A stretch of 35,040 nt of DNA. Source: Sedimenticola sp. GTDB taxonomy: Bacteria; Pseudomonadota; Gammaproteobacteria; Chromatiales; Chromatiaceae. Both the position numbers and the translations under genes were made by a program. Location: NCBI GenBank assembly GCA_026983675.1, contig JALSTP010000184.1:1-35040 (forward strand). Direction: 5' to 3'. A model generated the notes under the pieces. That model had not been told where the DNA came from, searched no databases, and saw nothing but the letters and a program-made list of their open reading frames with translations. This document shows, piece by piece, positions 16,288-26,105 of this stretch (positions are counted from its first letter, which is position 1; each line of letters opens with the position of its first letter).

Positions 16288-17959
16288 TTTCTGATACCCA
16301 TCTCTTTACCACCTGTGCCACCCGCTTGGGATCATCGGCGATGATCTGGCGAGCGGCCTCCAGTGTCTCTTCATAACTCTGGGGCCCCACGAGGCGCAGC
16401 TTGCCGTCCTCGCCAATCGCCTCGGCATCCTTCGTCGCCCCCTCCGCGCCGCCTTCGCCGGCGGCGCCTCCTTCCTGGTCTTCTCCCTCATCGCCGCCCT
16501 CCGGCGCCAGGGCAACAGGCGGCGCGGTAAGACGCTTCATCGTAGGACGCAGCACGCCGAAGATGAGCAGCAATACCAGCAGTACACCTCCGCCCTGCTT
16601 CACCGCATCCCAGAACCAGGGCTGTTCCCACATCGGGGGTTCCGGCAACGGTTCCGCGGGTGGCGGCACATGGAAGGAGGAATTGATCACCTGAATACTG
16701 TCGCCCCGCGCCGCATTGAAGCCCACCGCCTCGCGTACCAGGTTGGTGATACGGGCGATCTCTTCCGGGCTGCGCGGCACGCGGACGACATTGCCATCGG
16801 CATCCGTCTTCACCTTGTCGTCGACCACGACCGCCACGGAGAGGCGTCTCAACGCACCGGGGGCGAGCCGGGTATGACTCAGGGTACGATCGAGTTCATA
16901 GTTGCGGGTGGCGCGCTTTGACGTATTGAGCGGCTCTCCTGCCGTACCGCCCTGGCCACCCTTCCCTTTGGCCTGCTCCGGCGCTGTCCCCGCTGCGGGA
17001 GGCTGGTTGCTCAGTGAACCCGGTACGCCTTGTACCGCGCTGAGCCGGCTCTGCTGTTCGTCCACTTGTTCACTGCGAAGGGCGGGCTGATCCGGGTTGT
17101 AGGTCTCCTGGGTCTTTTCGACGGAGGTGAAATCCAGTTCCGCGTTGACCTCCGCCCTCACCTTGTCGGCGCCGAGGACCGGCGTGAGCAGATCCTCGAT
17201 CCGTTGCTTGTAGTGTTGCTCCAGATTCTGCGCATATTCGAGTTGACTGGTGGTCATCTCCATCGCCCGATCTGATTTGTCATGGCTGAGCAGACGCCCT
17301 TTCTGATCCACCACGGTCACCTTCTCGGGCGTCAGTTCAGGCACGCTCGAGGCCACCAGATGCACGATGGCCTCTATCTGTCCTTTCTCCAATGTGCGAC
17401 CGGGATAGAGCCGCAGGGTGACAGATGCGCTCGGCGCCTTGCGTTTGCGTATGAATACCGACTGTTTCGGAGTGGCCAGGTGAACCCGCGCACTCTCCAC
17501 ATTGGACAGGGTCGCAATGGTGCGCGCCAGTTCCCCCTCCAGGGCGTGTTGAAACCGGGCCGCCTCCATGGCGCGACTGGTGCCGAAGCCGGTCTCATGC
17601 TGGAGCAGCTCGAAACCCATCCCGTTGCTCTGCGGCAGACCTTGTCCAGCGAGTTTCATGCGGGCCTTCTGGACGTCGGCGGTAGGCACCATCACCGCAC
17701 CGGTGGTTTCGTCCACCTTGTAATCGATATCCGCCTTTTGCAAGGCGTCGATCACCTCGGCCGCATCTTTCTGCGCCAGATTGCCATACAGCAGGCTGTA
17801 GTTTGGCGTCTGCGACCACAATACGATCGAGACCCCCAACGCCACGCTGAGGGCGATGCCGATCATGACGGCAAGCTGGCGCACCACAGGGTTGCGCGTC
17901 AACGCTTGGGGGGTCACACCGGTTTCGATGGCAGTCTGTTCTGCTTTTACCAATTCCAT
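16280..17959 (-). CDS. fliF: Flagellar MS-ring protein FliF
   Basis: Builds the membrane-supramembrane ring on which the flagellum assembles; 559 residues. A first membrane helix (about 31-50) precedes a YscJ-like ring-building domain (YSLLYGNLAQKDAAEVIDALQ; LPQSNGMGFELL). The central part shows SVFIRKRKAPSASVTLRLYPG. A second helix lies at about 455-472, and the tail ends in VVKRWVSENG, the FliG-binding segment. A Gly/Glu-rich stretch (about 480-510) before that tail is more acidic than usual. ATG 17959 follows GGAAAG. Confidence 0.97.
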   Translation of the reverse strand: MELVKAEQTAIETGVTPQALTRNPVVRQLAVMIGIALSVALGVSIVLWSQTPNYSLLYGNLAQKDAAEVIDALQKADIDYKVDETTGAVMVPTADVQKARMKLAGQGLPQSNGMGFELLQHETGFGTSRAMEAARFQHALEGELARTIATLSNVESARVHLATPKQSVFIRKRKAPSASVTLRLYPGRTLEKGQIEAIVHLVASSVPELTPEKVTVVDQKGRLLSHDKSDRAMEMTTSQLEYAQNLEQHYKQRIEDLLTPVLGADKVRAEVNAELDFTSVEKTQETYNPDQPALRSEQVDEQQSRLSAVQGVPGSLSNQPPAAGTAPEQAKGKGGQGGTAGEPLNTSKRATRNYELDRTLSHTRLAPGALRRLSVAVVVDDKVKTDADGNVVRVPRSPEEIARITNLVREAVGFNAARGDSIQVINSSFHVPPPAEPLPEPPMWEQPWFWDAVKQGGGVLLVLLLIFGVLRPTMKRLTAPPVALAPEGGDEGEDQEGGAAGEGGAEGATKDAEAIGEDGKLRLVGPQSYEETLEAARQIIADDPKRVAQVVKRWVSENG

Positions 17960-17988
17960 CTATATCTTTCCACGGTTTTGAAGTGTAA

Positions 17989-18303
17989 TCAGATCGGCAT
18001 GTTCATGATGTCTTTGTACGCCTCGACCAGCTTGTTGCGCACCTGCACCATGGCTTGAAACTCGATATTCGCCTTCTGGCTCGCGATCATGACCTGGGCA
18101 AGATCCAGCCCCGCTTCCCCCTTTTCGAAGCGCGTCTGCAAATCACTGGAGGTCTGTTGGGTATTGTTCACGTGCTCGATGGAATTTTTCAGCAAAGCGC
18201 CGAAGCTGGTATTGTCCGCCTCGACGGGCGGCTTGACGCCCTGTGCCTCTGCCCGCAAGGTGCGAATCTGGGCCAGGACCTGGTCAATACTCATTGTGCT
18301 CAT
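17989..18303 (-). CDS. fliE: Flagellar hook-basal body complex protein FliE
   Basis: Small adaptor of 104 residues that joins the MS-ring to the proximal rod. The C-terminal half, GLDLAQVMIASQKANIEFQAMVQVRNKLVEAYKDIMNMPI, is the strongly conserved FliE signature, ending in the typical MPI. Two ATGs are possible, at 18303 and 18294; I use the first. It is the first gene of the fliEFGHIJ run and has a sigma-54-type promoter about 50 bases upstream. Confidence 0.95.
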   Translation of the reverse strand: MSTMSIDQVLAQIRTLRAEAQGVKPPVEADNTSFGALLKNSIEHVNNTQQTSSDLQTRFEKGEAGLDLAQVMIASQKANIEFQAMVQVRNKLVEAYKDIMNMPI

Positions 18304-18352
18304 AGCGTTGTATTCCCCAACTGCGTCAAATAGTTAACTTTCAGGACAGGTA

Positions 18353-18368
18353 TGCACGAAACGGGCCA
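18353..18368 (-). promoter_or_regulatory. Sigma-54 (-24/-12) promoter candidate of fliE-J
   Basis: Read on the minus strand, TGGCCCGTTTCGTGCA has GG and GC exactly ten bases apart, as in the consensus TGGCAC-N5-TTGCA. Transcription would start near 18341, leaving a leader of about 38 bases to fliE. It overlaps the end of the activator gene fleR, which would be its regulator. Confidence 0.6.
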
Positions 18369-18369
18369 T

Positions 18370-19689
<1,320 letters not shown>

Positions 19690-19813
19690 TCACTACCCCT
19701 TGAAAATTTCCTTTCCCGGTGATGAATGGCAGCCAAAACGGAAAGGCGTCGCGCCATGGCGCGCGCTCCCCTCCGTCGACCAGGCGTCACCGTCCGGGCG
19801 TCGGGGTGTTTTT

Positions 19814-19829
19814 AGCAACAAGCATGCCT
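19814..19829 (-). promoter_or_regulatory. Sigma-54 (-24/-12) promoter candidate of fleR
   Basis: Minus-strand AGGCATGCTTGTTGCT has GG-N10-GC spacing, a GGCA -24 core and a perfect TTGCT -12 core. The start would be near 19803, with a leader of about 115 bases. FleQ, encoded just upstream, is the known type of activator for such a promoter. The leader also holds a 14-bp perfect palindrome (19750-19763). Confidence 0.65.
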
Positions 19830-19891
19830 AACTAAAATATTAAGTGTGAATTCAATTAGTTATAGATTATCTGCAACGAAGTTCGTCAAAC

Positions 19892-21370
19892 TCATGACGC
19901 TTCATGGGTGCGCTGCAACCCATATTTTCGCAACTTCTCGACCAGCGTCGTCCGGCGCATGTTGAGGCGCTTCGCGGCGTGAGCGACGATGCCGTCGCAC
20001 TCGTCCAGCGCCTGCTTGATCAGGTCCAGTTCCAGCTCGGCCAGATGGGCCTTGAGGTCGATGCCTTCGGATGGGAGGCGCAGCGCATGGACAATGGTCC
20101 CCTGCTCCTCGCCGGGTACGGTCACTTCCTGCAGGTTCCCCACCGGCAGCGGCGCCACCACCCCACCTTCCGGCTGGAACTTTTCCGGCAGATCCTTCAC
20201 ATCGACCACGCCAAAGGGAAACAGGATTGCCAGGCGTTCAATGAGATTCGCCAGCTCGCGCACGTTGCCCGGCCAACTGTACTGGCACAGCGCCGTCACC
20301 GCTGCGGGCGTGAGCCGGACCGAGCCTCGCTTCTCATTCTCTATGCGGGCAATGAGATCATTGACCAACACCGGTATATCTTCGACGCGCTCCCGCAATG
20401 GCGGCATCTCAATGGGAAAGACGTTGAGGCGGTAGTAGAGGTCTTCACGGAACTTGTTCTGCTTGATGGCCTCTTCCAGATTACGGTGGGTGGCGGCCAC
20501 GATCCTTACATTGGCCTGCAGCGTCTTGTTGCTGCCCACCCTTTCAAAGGTGCGCTCCTGCAGTACCCGCAGCAGTTTGACCTGCATGGGCATGCTCATG
20601 TCGCCGATCTCGTCCAGGAACAATGTCCCTCCGTCCGCCATCTCGAAACGCCCCTGGCGGGCGGAGATGGCCCCGGTGAAGGCCCCCTTTTCATGCCCGA
20701 ACAACTCGCTTTCCAGGAGATCCGCTGGTATCGCACCGCAGTTGACCGGCACAAACGGCTTGCCGCGCCGCGATGAATGGTAGTGGAGCTTACGCGCCAC
20801 CACCTCCTTGCCGGTACCGGATTCGCCCAGGATCAACACCGTGGCCTCCGAGTCCGCCACCTGCTCGATCAGCTTGTTGATCTGCCGCGTGGCCCGGCTG
20901 TTCCCCGACAGGCTGCGGAACAGTTCCACCGGCCGGGCCTTTCCCTTGCGGTTCGAGCGTTGGGATTCGTTGAACACCTGCGCCTTGTGTAACAAGCCCA
21001 TCAGCGGATCCAGGCGGGTCGGGAGCGAGAGACTGCCCAGCGCCGTCACGCCCTCCGTCCTTGGAAGCTCGGGGGCCGGCTCATCCGAAGCGTGCAGCAG
21101 GAACAATGGCAGCGTTCTACCCGATTTCGCAAGAACGGCCAACAGCGCATCGCGTTCCCTTTCCTCAAGGGCGGCACTCAGGAATATCGCCAGGTCACCC
21201 TCTTCCCCCGTCAGCGCCTCTTCGAGCATGTCGGCATCCGTGATCGCCACGGTTTCATGATCCACGAATTCCAGAATGTGGGTCAGATAGGCCTGCCGCT
21301 CCGGATCCCTGTCCAGCAAAAGGACCCTGCTTTTCAGCAACACCGCTTTGTCAACGCCTTTCTGTTCCAT
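19892..21370 (-). CDS. fleQ: Flagellar master regulator FleQ/FlrA (sigma-54 activator)
   Basis: Top regulator of flagellar genes, 492 residues. An N-terminal receiver-like FleQ domain (about 13-130) lacks a phosphorylation site, as is normal for FleQ. The AAA+ domain has Walker A GESGTGKE (182-189), GAFTGA (229-234) and LFLDE; a Fis-type HTH ends the protein ([19 protein letters not shown]). LFRS (150-153) matches the motif through which Pseudomonas FleQ binds c-di-GMP; the post-Walker motif reads KEVVARK where I recall KExxxRN in Pseudomonas. ATG 21370 is preferred over GTG 21412, which adds 14 non-family residues. Confidence 0.93.
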   Translation of the reverse strand: MEQKGVDKAVLLKSRVLLLDRDPERQAYLTHILEFVDHETVAITDADMLEEALTGEEGDLAIFLSAALEERERDALLAVLAKSGRTLPLFLLHASDEPAPELPRTEGVTALGSLSLPTRLDPLMGLLHKAQVFNESQRSNRKGKARPVELFRSLSGNSRATRQINKLIEQVADSEATVLILGESGTGKEVVARKLHYHSSRRGKPFVPVNCGAIPADLLESELFGHEKGAFTGAISARQGRFEMADGGTLFLDEIGDMSMPMQVKLLRVLQERTFERVGSNKTLQANVRIVAATHRNLEEAIKQNKFREDLYYRLNVFPIEMPPLRERVEDIPVLVNDLIARIENEKRGSVRLTPAAVTALCQYSWPGNVRELANLIERLAILFPFGVVDVKDLPEKFQPEGGVVAPLPVGNLQEVTVPGEEQGTIVHALRLPSEGIDLKAHLAELELDLIKQALDECDGIVAHAAKRLNMRRTTLVEKLRKYGLQRTHEAS

Positions 21371-21612
21371 CCCGCTCTGCCTCTCTTTGCGATATGGACC
21401 GCAGTTAAGCACTCATCGGGCAAAATGTCAAAATATTGGCATTCTCCATATACGCTATAACAATAAATCACAACCTATTGATATATCATTGCCATCGCGG
21501 ACGTTTCGAAGCACGCGGCTTACTCAACGGAAACCGCGCCAGGAATCAAAATCCTGCATGTCGAAACCCTGACGAGGCCCGCGCCCGTGCTCCATCCCCT
21601 GAAATACGGACG

Positions 21613-22182
21613 CTATCCACCCTTCTCCATTGCCACCTGGTGACGATGCTGAAGAAATATATAGCGGGTCAGTGCCTCTTCCACCTTCTCGCCGAGGTCA
21701 ACAAAGGAAACGATCACCTCATGAGAACCGGATTTTGGATGAATCTCCTCCACCCGGCCCGTCAGCTCCAAGGTGTGGGGAAAGTGGGGATCCATGGAGA
21801 GTCCGATCTCCACCCAGTCTCCTTCGGCGGGTGCGATTTCATCCGTGGTGAGCAGCCAGCCAAGCCCTTTGGCGGAGAGCCGGACATCACGCGCTTGCGG
21901 CAACAGGTTCTGGGTGCGGGCGAGGGCCGAGAGCATATCGAGGGCCATATCGAGCTTCATCTCCAGTCGCAACAGGGCGCTTCCGAGTTCGTGGTCATCG
22001 TCGCCGCTATCCGGCCGGTGACTCTCACCAAGGTTAAGTGCCTGTAACAAACGCTCGTTTCGCTCCTGTCGGCGGGCGAGGCTCCCACGTGGCAACGGAT
22101 CGTTGAGCCGGTGCCAGACAATGGGCATCCGAGCCTCGAATAGCAGGATGCCTGACAGTGGATGGGCGGTGTTCTGATCCAT
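21613..22182 (-). CDS. Atypical PilZ-type protein (possible c-di-GMP receptor)
   Basis: Protein of 189 residues. The opening LLFEARMPIVWHRL (13-26) is followed by a long helical, heptad-like stretch (about 65-92) and then a beta-rich part with VRLSAKGLGW (100-109) and a final helix TRYIFLQHRHQ. This resembles atypical, tetramer-forming PilZ proteins. The canonical RxxxR is not seen and the D/NxSxxG motif reads RLSAKG, so c-di-GMP binding is uncertain. ATG 22182 follows AAGGAA; the frame runs on to 22413 over the divergent gene and is not used. It lies next to fleQ, on the same strand. Confidence 0.75.
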   Translation of the reverse strand: MDQNTAHPLSGILLFEARMPIVWHRLNDPLPRGSLARRQERNERLLQALNLGESHRPDSGDDDHELGSALLRLEMKLDMALDMLSALARTQNLLPQARDVRLSAKGLGWLLTTDEIAPAEGDWVEIGLSMDPHFPHTLELTGRVEEIHPKSGSHEVIVSFVDLGEKVEEALTRYIFLQHRHQVAMEKGG

Positions 22183-22275
22183 TTTGGTGTTCCTTCGTAT
22201 GCGCTGGTCACTTGACAGCGGCGAGGCCGCGCCGTAGAACGTGATACCGGATTCCTGCCCAAGGTGACATACCGA

Positions 22276-23565
22276 TTGAACGATATTCCCCTCAGTTTTC
22301 TGTTTGTGGCGCTGCTGTTGTTGATCCTGCTTTCCGCCTTTTTCTCCGGCTCTGAAACCGCACTCATGACCCTCAACCGCTATCGCCTGCGGCACCTCGC
22401 CGAAGAAGGGCATGCGGGCGCCCAGCGTGCGCGGCGGCTATTGGAGCGGCCAGACCGGTTGATAGGCCTCATCCTGTTGGGCAACAACTTCGTCAACATC
22501 CTCGCCTCCTCCATCACTACCATTATAGCGCTGCGGTTGGGTGGCGAGGCGTTGCTTGCGGCGGCGGCCGGTGTTCTCACGTTCGTAATCTTGATCTTCG
22601 CCGAGGTCGCGCCCAAGACGCTTGCGGCGTTGCACCCGGAGAAACTCGCCTTTCCCGCGGCCTTCGTCTACGAGCCGCTGCTCAGACTCCTTCTGCCGCT
22701 GGTATGGGTGGTCAATACCATCTCCAACGGTCTGCTCAGATGGTTCGGCGTATCGCAAGAGGAGGCCAAAGGACATATATTGAGCCGCGAGGAATTGCGC
22801 ACCGTTGTCATGGAGGCGGGGGCGATGATACCAGAACGCCATCAGAGCATGCTGCTCTCCATCCTCGATCTGGAAAAAATCACCGTCGAGGACATTCTCA
22901 TCCCCCGCCACGAGGTGGACGGCATCGACCTCAACGATCCCCTGGACGAGATCATCGACGAACTGCGCGCCAGCCCTTACTCAAGGCTGCCCGTATACGA
23001 GGGCAGTATCGACAATATCATCGGTGTCCTGCGCCAACGTGACGCCACTCAAGCATTGCTGGAAGGCAAACTCACCAAGGAAAGGATCCGCAAGATCTGC
23101 CGTCCGCCCTATTTCGTCCCTGAGGGCACCCCGCTCACCCGGCAATTACTCAATTTCCAGCACGAAAAGCGCCGCTTCGCGCTGGTGGTCGACGAATATG
23201 GCGACATCCTGGGAATTGTGACACTGGCCGACCTGCTGGAGCAGATCGTGGGCGAGTTCACCACCGACCCTTCTTCCGAACTCCCCTTTCTCTACCCCCA
23301 GGAGGATGGCAGTTATCTGGTCGACGGAAGTGCCAACGTACGTGACCTGGCCCGGACGCTGGACTGGCCATTGCCCACCGACGGACCCAAGACCCTCAAC
23401 GGTCTGATTCTGGAATACCTGGAGACCATTCCGGAGCCCGGTACGAGCCTAAAGCTGGCCGGCTTCCCGGTCGAGATACTTCAATGCGCGGGCAACGCAG
23501 TCAAGACGGTCCGGGTGTTCCCCACCTCCCCAAAAGCCGCCGGACGGCCGCCAAACGAGACATGA
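22276..23565 (+). CDS. CNNM/CorC-HlyC family membrane protein with CBS domains
   Basis: About 429 residues. A DUF21/CNNM membrane part with about four helices (opening SAFFSGSETALMTLNRYRL, the family mark) is followed by two CBS domains (about 205-325; HEVDGIDL, SRLPVYEG, RFALVVDEYGDILGIVTLADLLEQIVGE) and a C-terminal CorC/HlyC domain (DGSYLVDGSANVRDLARTL). Relatives take part in Mg2+ or Co2+ export and resistance. I prefer TTG at 22276, giving MNDIPLSFLF, because AAGGTG (22261-22266) is at the right distance; GTG at 22264 lies inside that site. It is divergent from the PilZ gene. Confidence 0.9.
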   Translation: MNDIPLSFLFVALLLLILLSAFFSGSETALMTLNRYRLRHLAEEGHAGAQRARRLLERPDRLIGLILLGNNFVNILASSITTIIALRLGGEALLAAAAGVLTFVILIFAEVAPKTLAALHPEKLAFPAAFVYEPLLRLLLPLVWVVNTISNGLLRWFGVSQEEAKGHILSREELRTVVMEAGAMIPERHQSMLLSILDLEKITVEDILIPRHEVDGIDLNDPLDEIIDELRASPYSRLPVYEGSIDNIIGVLRQRDATQALLEGKLTKERIRKICRPPYFVPEGTPLTRQLLNFQHEKRRFALVVDEYGDILGIVTLADLLEQIVGEFTTDPSSELPFLYPQEDGSYLVDGSANVRDLARTLDWPLPTDGPKTLNGLILEYLETIPEPGTSLKLAGFPVEILQCAGNAVKTVRVFPTSPKAAGRPPNET

Positions 23566-23703
23566 TCGGTCCGTGTCCGCACCCCATGCGGAATGCACGA
23601 AGACAGCAGCGAGAATAAAAAGCGCGTATTGTCAAAAGAAGTTCAAGTTGGACATTCATCCTGCCGATGAAGCTCAAAGATTCCATCAGGAAGATTGAGC
23701 ACC

Positions 23704-24348
23704 ATGGCAAAACTGACTCTATCCTTCAAAGGACATATCATAGACGCCTTCCACGCGGGGAAAGCGAGCACCCTCATTGGACGAGATCCCGGTTGCGATA
23801 TAAGAATCGACAGCCTCGCCATTGCCCCGGTGCATGCCCAACTCGCCCAGAAGCAGGATGCCTGGCGTCTCGCCGCCATCGACTCCGGCTACCCGGTTCG
23901 CGTAAACCAGAAGGTGGTAACCGAGGCAGAGCTTCATCATGGCGACGTTATTCAGCTTGGCAAACACACCCTCACCTTTTCCGACGACGCCATCAGTTTT
24001 GCCACTCACCAAACCAAAGACGACGACGTCATCGATCTGAATCTCGATCCGCCCTTGCTGGGTTACATCCAGATCCTCAACGGCAGTAACATCGGGCGCA
24101 TCATCCCCTTGATCCAATCCTTGACGCGGCTCGGCCATGCCAATCATGAGAGCGCTATCGTTGCGCATCGCGGCAACGGATTTTTCCTCTCGCGCCTCGA
24201 AGGCGACAAACCCATCACGGTCAACGACCAACCCCTGGAAGAAAGGAGCCTTCAGTTGCACGACGGCGATGTCATCGAAATCGGCAATGTCCAGATGCGT
24301 TTCCACCTCGAGGACACGCAGGAAATGAAGAAGGCAGGTGAGGGATGA
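23704..24348 (+). CDS. Protein with two FHA domains
   Basis: Soluble protein of 214 residues with tandem forkhead-associated domains, which bind phosphothreonine peptides. The first (about 10-85) has TLIGRDPGCDIRI and the second (about 125-205) has LTRLGHANHESAIVAHRGNGFFL followed by VNDQPLEERSLQLHDGDVIEIG. The second lacks the usual GR pair (it reads RLGHANHES), so only the first is likely to bind phosphopeptides well. ATG 23704 lies downstream of AGGAAG; TTG at 23695 is too close to that site. It overlaps the next gene by four bases. Partner kinase and ligand are not in the window. Confidence 0.85.
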   Translation: MAKLTLSFKGHIIDAFHAGKASTLIGRDPGCDIRIDSLAIAPVHAQLAQKQDAWRLAAIDSGYPVRVNQKVVTEAELHHGDVIQLGKHTLTFSDDAISFATHQTKDDDVIDLNLDPPLLGYIQILNGSNIGRIIPLIQSLTRLGHANHESAIVAHRGNGFFLSRLEGDKPITVNDQPLEERSLQLHDGDVIEIGNVQMRFHLEDTQEMKKAGEG

Positions 24349-24719
24349 ACAGCGCCTGCACCACGCCTGAAGAGCGCCGCCAATTTCAGCGGATCCTTTT
24401 CGAGCAGCCGCTCACCGTGCTGCTCAATGGCCGCTACCACGACACCCTGCTGATCGATATCTCGCTACGTGGCGCCCTGGTGAAGCGCCCCTTGGGGTGG
24501 CCGACTCATGACGAAGGAAAGGCCATTCTGGAAATCGCCCTAAGCGATGCGGACTCCATCATTCGCATGGAAGCCGAGATCGCGCACCAGGACAGGGACA
24601 AGGTCGGGTTCCATACCCGTTTCATCGACATGGAGAGCATGACCCATCTGCGGCGCCTGGTCGAGCTGAACGTCGGCGATCCACAACTCCTGGAACGGGA
24701 ACTGGCCGCCCTCGGGTGA
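24345..24719 (+). CDS. PilZ domain protein, canonical c-di-GMP-binding motifs
   Basis: Cytoplasmic protein of 124 residues, made up of a single PilZ domain. Both c-di-GMP motifs are complete: RxxxR as R12-Q-F-Q-R16 and DxSxxG as D38-I-S-L-R-G43. The last 20 residues form a helix. ATGA overlap with the FHA gene shows one operon, which pairs a phosphopeptide reader with a c-di-GMP reader. The effector target is unknown; motility control is plausible given fleQ nearby. It converges on radA with only six bases between the stops. Confidence 0.92.
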   Translation: MNSACTTPEERRQFQRILFEQPLTVLLNGRYHDTLLIDISLRGALVKRPLGWPTHDEGKAILEIALSDADSIIRMEAEIAHQDRDKVGFHTRFIDMESMTHLRRLVELNVGDPQLLERELAALG

Positions 24720-24725
24720 TCCCCT

Positions 24726-26105
24726 TCAGAGGGCCGAGAGCGCCTCACTCAAACGCTCCACCGGAATAATCTCCAGCCCCTTCACACCCCCCTTTGGCAC
24801 GTTGGCCCTGGGCACGATGGCGCGCCGGAAGCCATGCTTGGCGGCCTCCTTCAGCCGCTCCTGCCCACTCGGCACCGGTCGGATCTCCCCCGCCAGCCCC
24901 ACCTCGCCGAAGGCCGCAAGATCCACCGGCAACGGCTGGTTGCGAAAGCTGGAGAGCACCGCCAGCAATACCGTCAGATCGGCCGCCGTCTCGGTGATAC
25001 GCACCCCGCCCACCACGTTCACGAATACATCTTGATCGAACATGGCGATGCCACCATGGCGGTGCAGCACCGCCAACAGCATCGCCAGCCGGTTCTGCTC
25101 CAATCCGAGGGTCACCCGGCGCGGATTGGCGAGATGGCTCTCGTCTACCAACGCCTGCACCTCCACCAACAACGGCCGGCTCCCCTCGCGGGTCACCAGC
25201 ACAATACTGCCCGGCACGTCTTCCGCGTGCCGGGAGAGAAATATCGCCGAGGGGTTGCTCACCTCGCGCAAACCACGGTCGGTCATGGCGAAGACACCCA
25301 ACTCGTTGACCGCGCCGAAGCGGTTCTTGATCGCGCGGATGAGGCGGATGTGGCTGCCGGCTTCTCCCTCGAAATAAAGGACAGTGTCCACCATGTGCTC
25401 CAGTACCCGCGGCCCCGCCAGCGCCCCCTCCTTGGTCACGTGACCAACCAGAAAGATCGCCGTGCCGGTCTGCTTGGCAAAGCGCACCAATTGCGCCGCA
25501 GTCTCGCGTACCTGCGCCACTGATCCGGGGGCCGATTGCAGCAGTTCCGTGTACATGGTCTGCACCGAATCGATGACGAGGATCGCAGGCCGCTCCCGGG
25601 CGGCGGTGGCCAGCACCTGCTCCACCTGGGTTTCGGCCAGCAGGCGCAAATCGTCGCCCTGAATGCCAAGCCGTTGCGCCCGCAGACTGATCTGCTCCGG
25701 CGACTCCTCGCCAGACACGTAGAGCACGGGCCGGCGGGCGGAGAGGTGGCCCAGGGTCTGGATCAGGAGAGTGGACTTGCCGATACCAGGATCACCTCCG
25801 ATCAGCACCACTGATCCCTGCACCAGCCCCCCTCCGAGCACCCGGTCCAATTCACCAATCCCGGTGCCGGTTTTGGTCTCCGCCTCCGGCTGCACCGCGG
25901 AAAGGGGCTGCACCCGCGCGCGGTGGGCGTCGCCGGAATAGCCCGCAAAACGGGCGCCGCCCGCTTTCGACGGCTGTACCTGCACTGTCTCTTCCAACGT
26001 GTTCCAGGCGCCGCAGTCGGGACACTGGCCCGACCACTTGGAGGCCGTCCCGCCGCATGAACTGCAGGTGTAAACCTTCTTGGTCTTGCCCGCTGCCTTC
26101 GTCAT
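24726..26105 (-). CDS. radA: DNA repair protein RadA (Sms)
   Basis: RecA-like branch-migration helicase of 459 residues. A four-cysteine zinc finger (C14, C17, C28, C31) opens it; Walker A is GGDPGIGKS; the RadA-specific KNRFG motif follows at about 265; the C-terminal part is a Lon-protease-like domain (GGVRITETAADLTVLLAVLSS; FGEVGLAGEIRPV). ATG 26105 overlaps the alr stop by four bases; an upstream in-frame start at 26150 would cut into alr. Last gene of the dnaB-alr-radA run. Confidence 0.97.
   Translation of the reverse strand: MTKAAGKTKKVYTCSSCGGTASKWSGQCPDCGAWNTLEETVQVQPSKAGGARFAGYSGDAHRARVQPLSAVQPEAETKTGTGIGELDRVLGGGLVQGSVVLIGGDPGIGKSTLLIQTLGHLSARRPVLYVSGEESPEQISLRAQRLGIQGDDLRLLAETQVEQVLATAARERPAILVIDSVQTMYTELLQSAPGSVAQVRETAAQLVRFAKQTGTAIFLVGHVTKEGALAGPRVLEHMVDTVLYFEGEAGSHIRLIRAIKNRFGAVNELGVFAMTDRGLREVSNPSAIFLSRHAEDVPGSIVLVTREGSRPLLVEVQALVDESHLANPRRVTLGLEQNRLAMLLAVLHRHGGIAMFDQDVFVNVVGGVRITETAADLTVLLAVLSSFRNQPLPVDLAAFGEVGLAGEIRPVPSGQERLKEAAKHGFRRAIVPRANVPKGGVKGLEIIPVERLSEALSAL

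Noticed and set aside
15136-16344. Long plus-strand open frame of 402 codons opposite fliG and fliH
   Set aside because: It lies wholly against well-conserved flagellar genes, has no recognisable domain, and reflects high-GC codon usage on the other strand.
17282-18058. Plus-strand open frame of 258 codons
   Set aside because: It is antisense to fliF and fliE; His/Gln-rich composition typical of a shadow frame.
19750-19763. 14-bp palindrome CGCGCCATGGCGCG
   Set aside because: It is GC-rich, short, and common by chance in DNA of this composition; kept only as a remark in the fleR leader.
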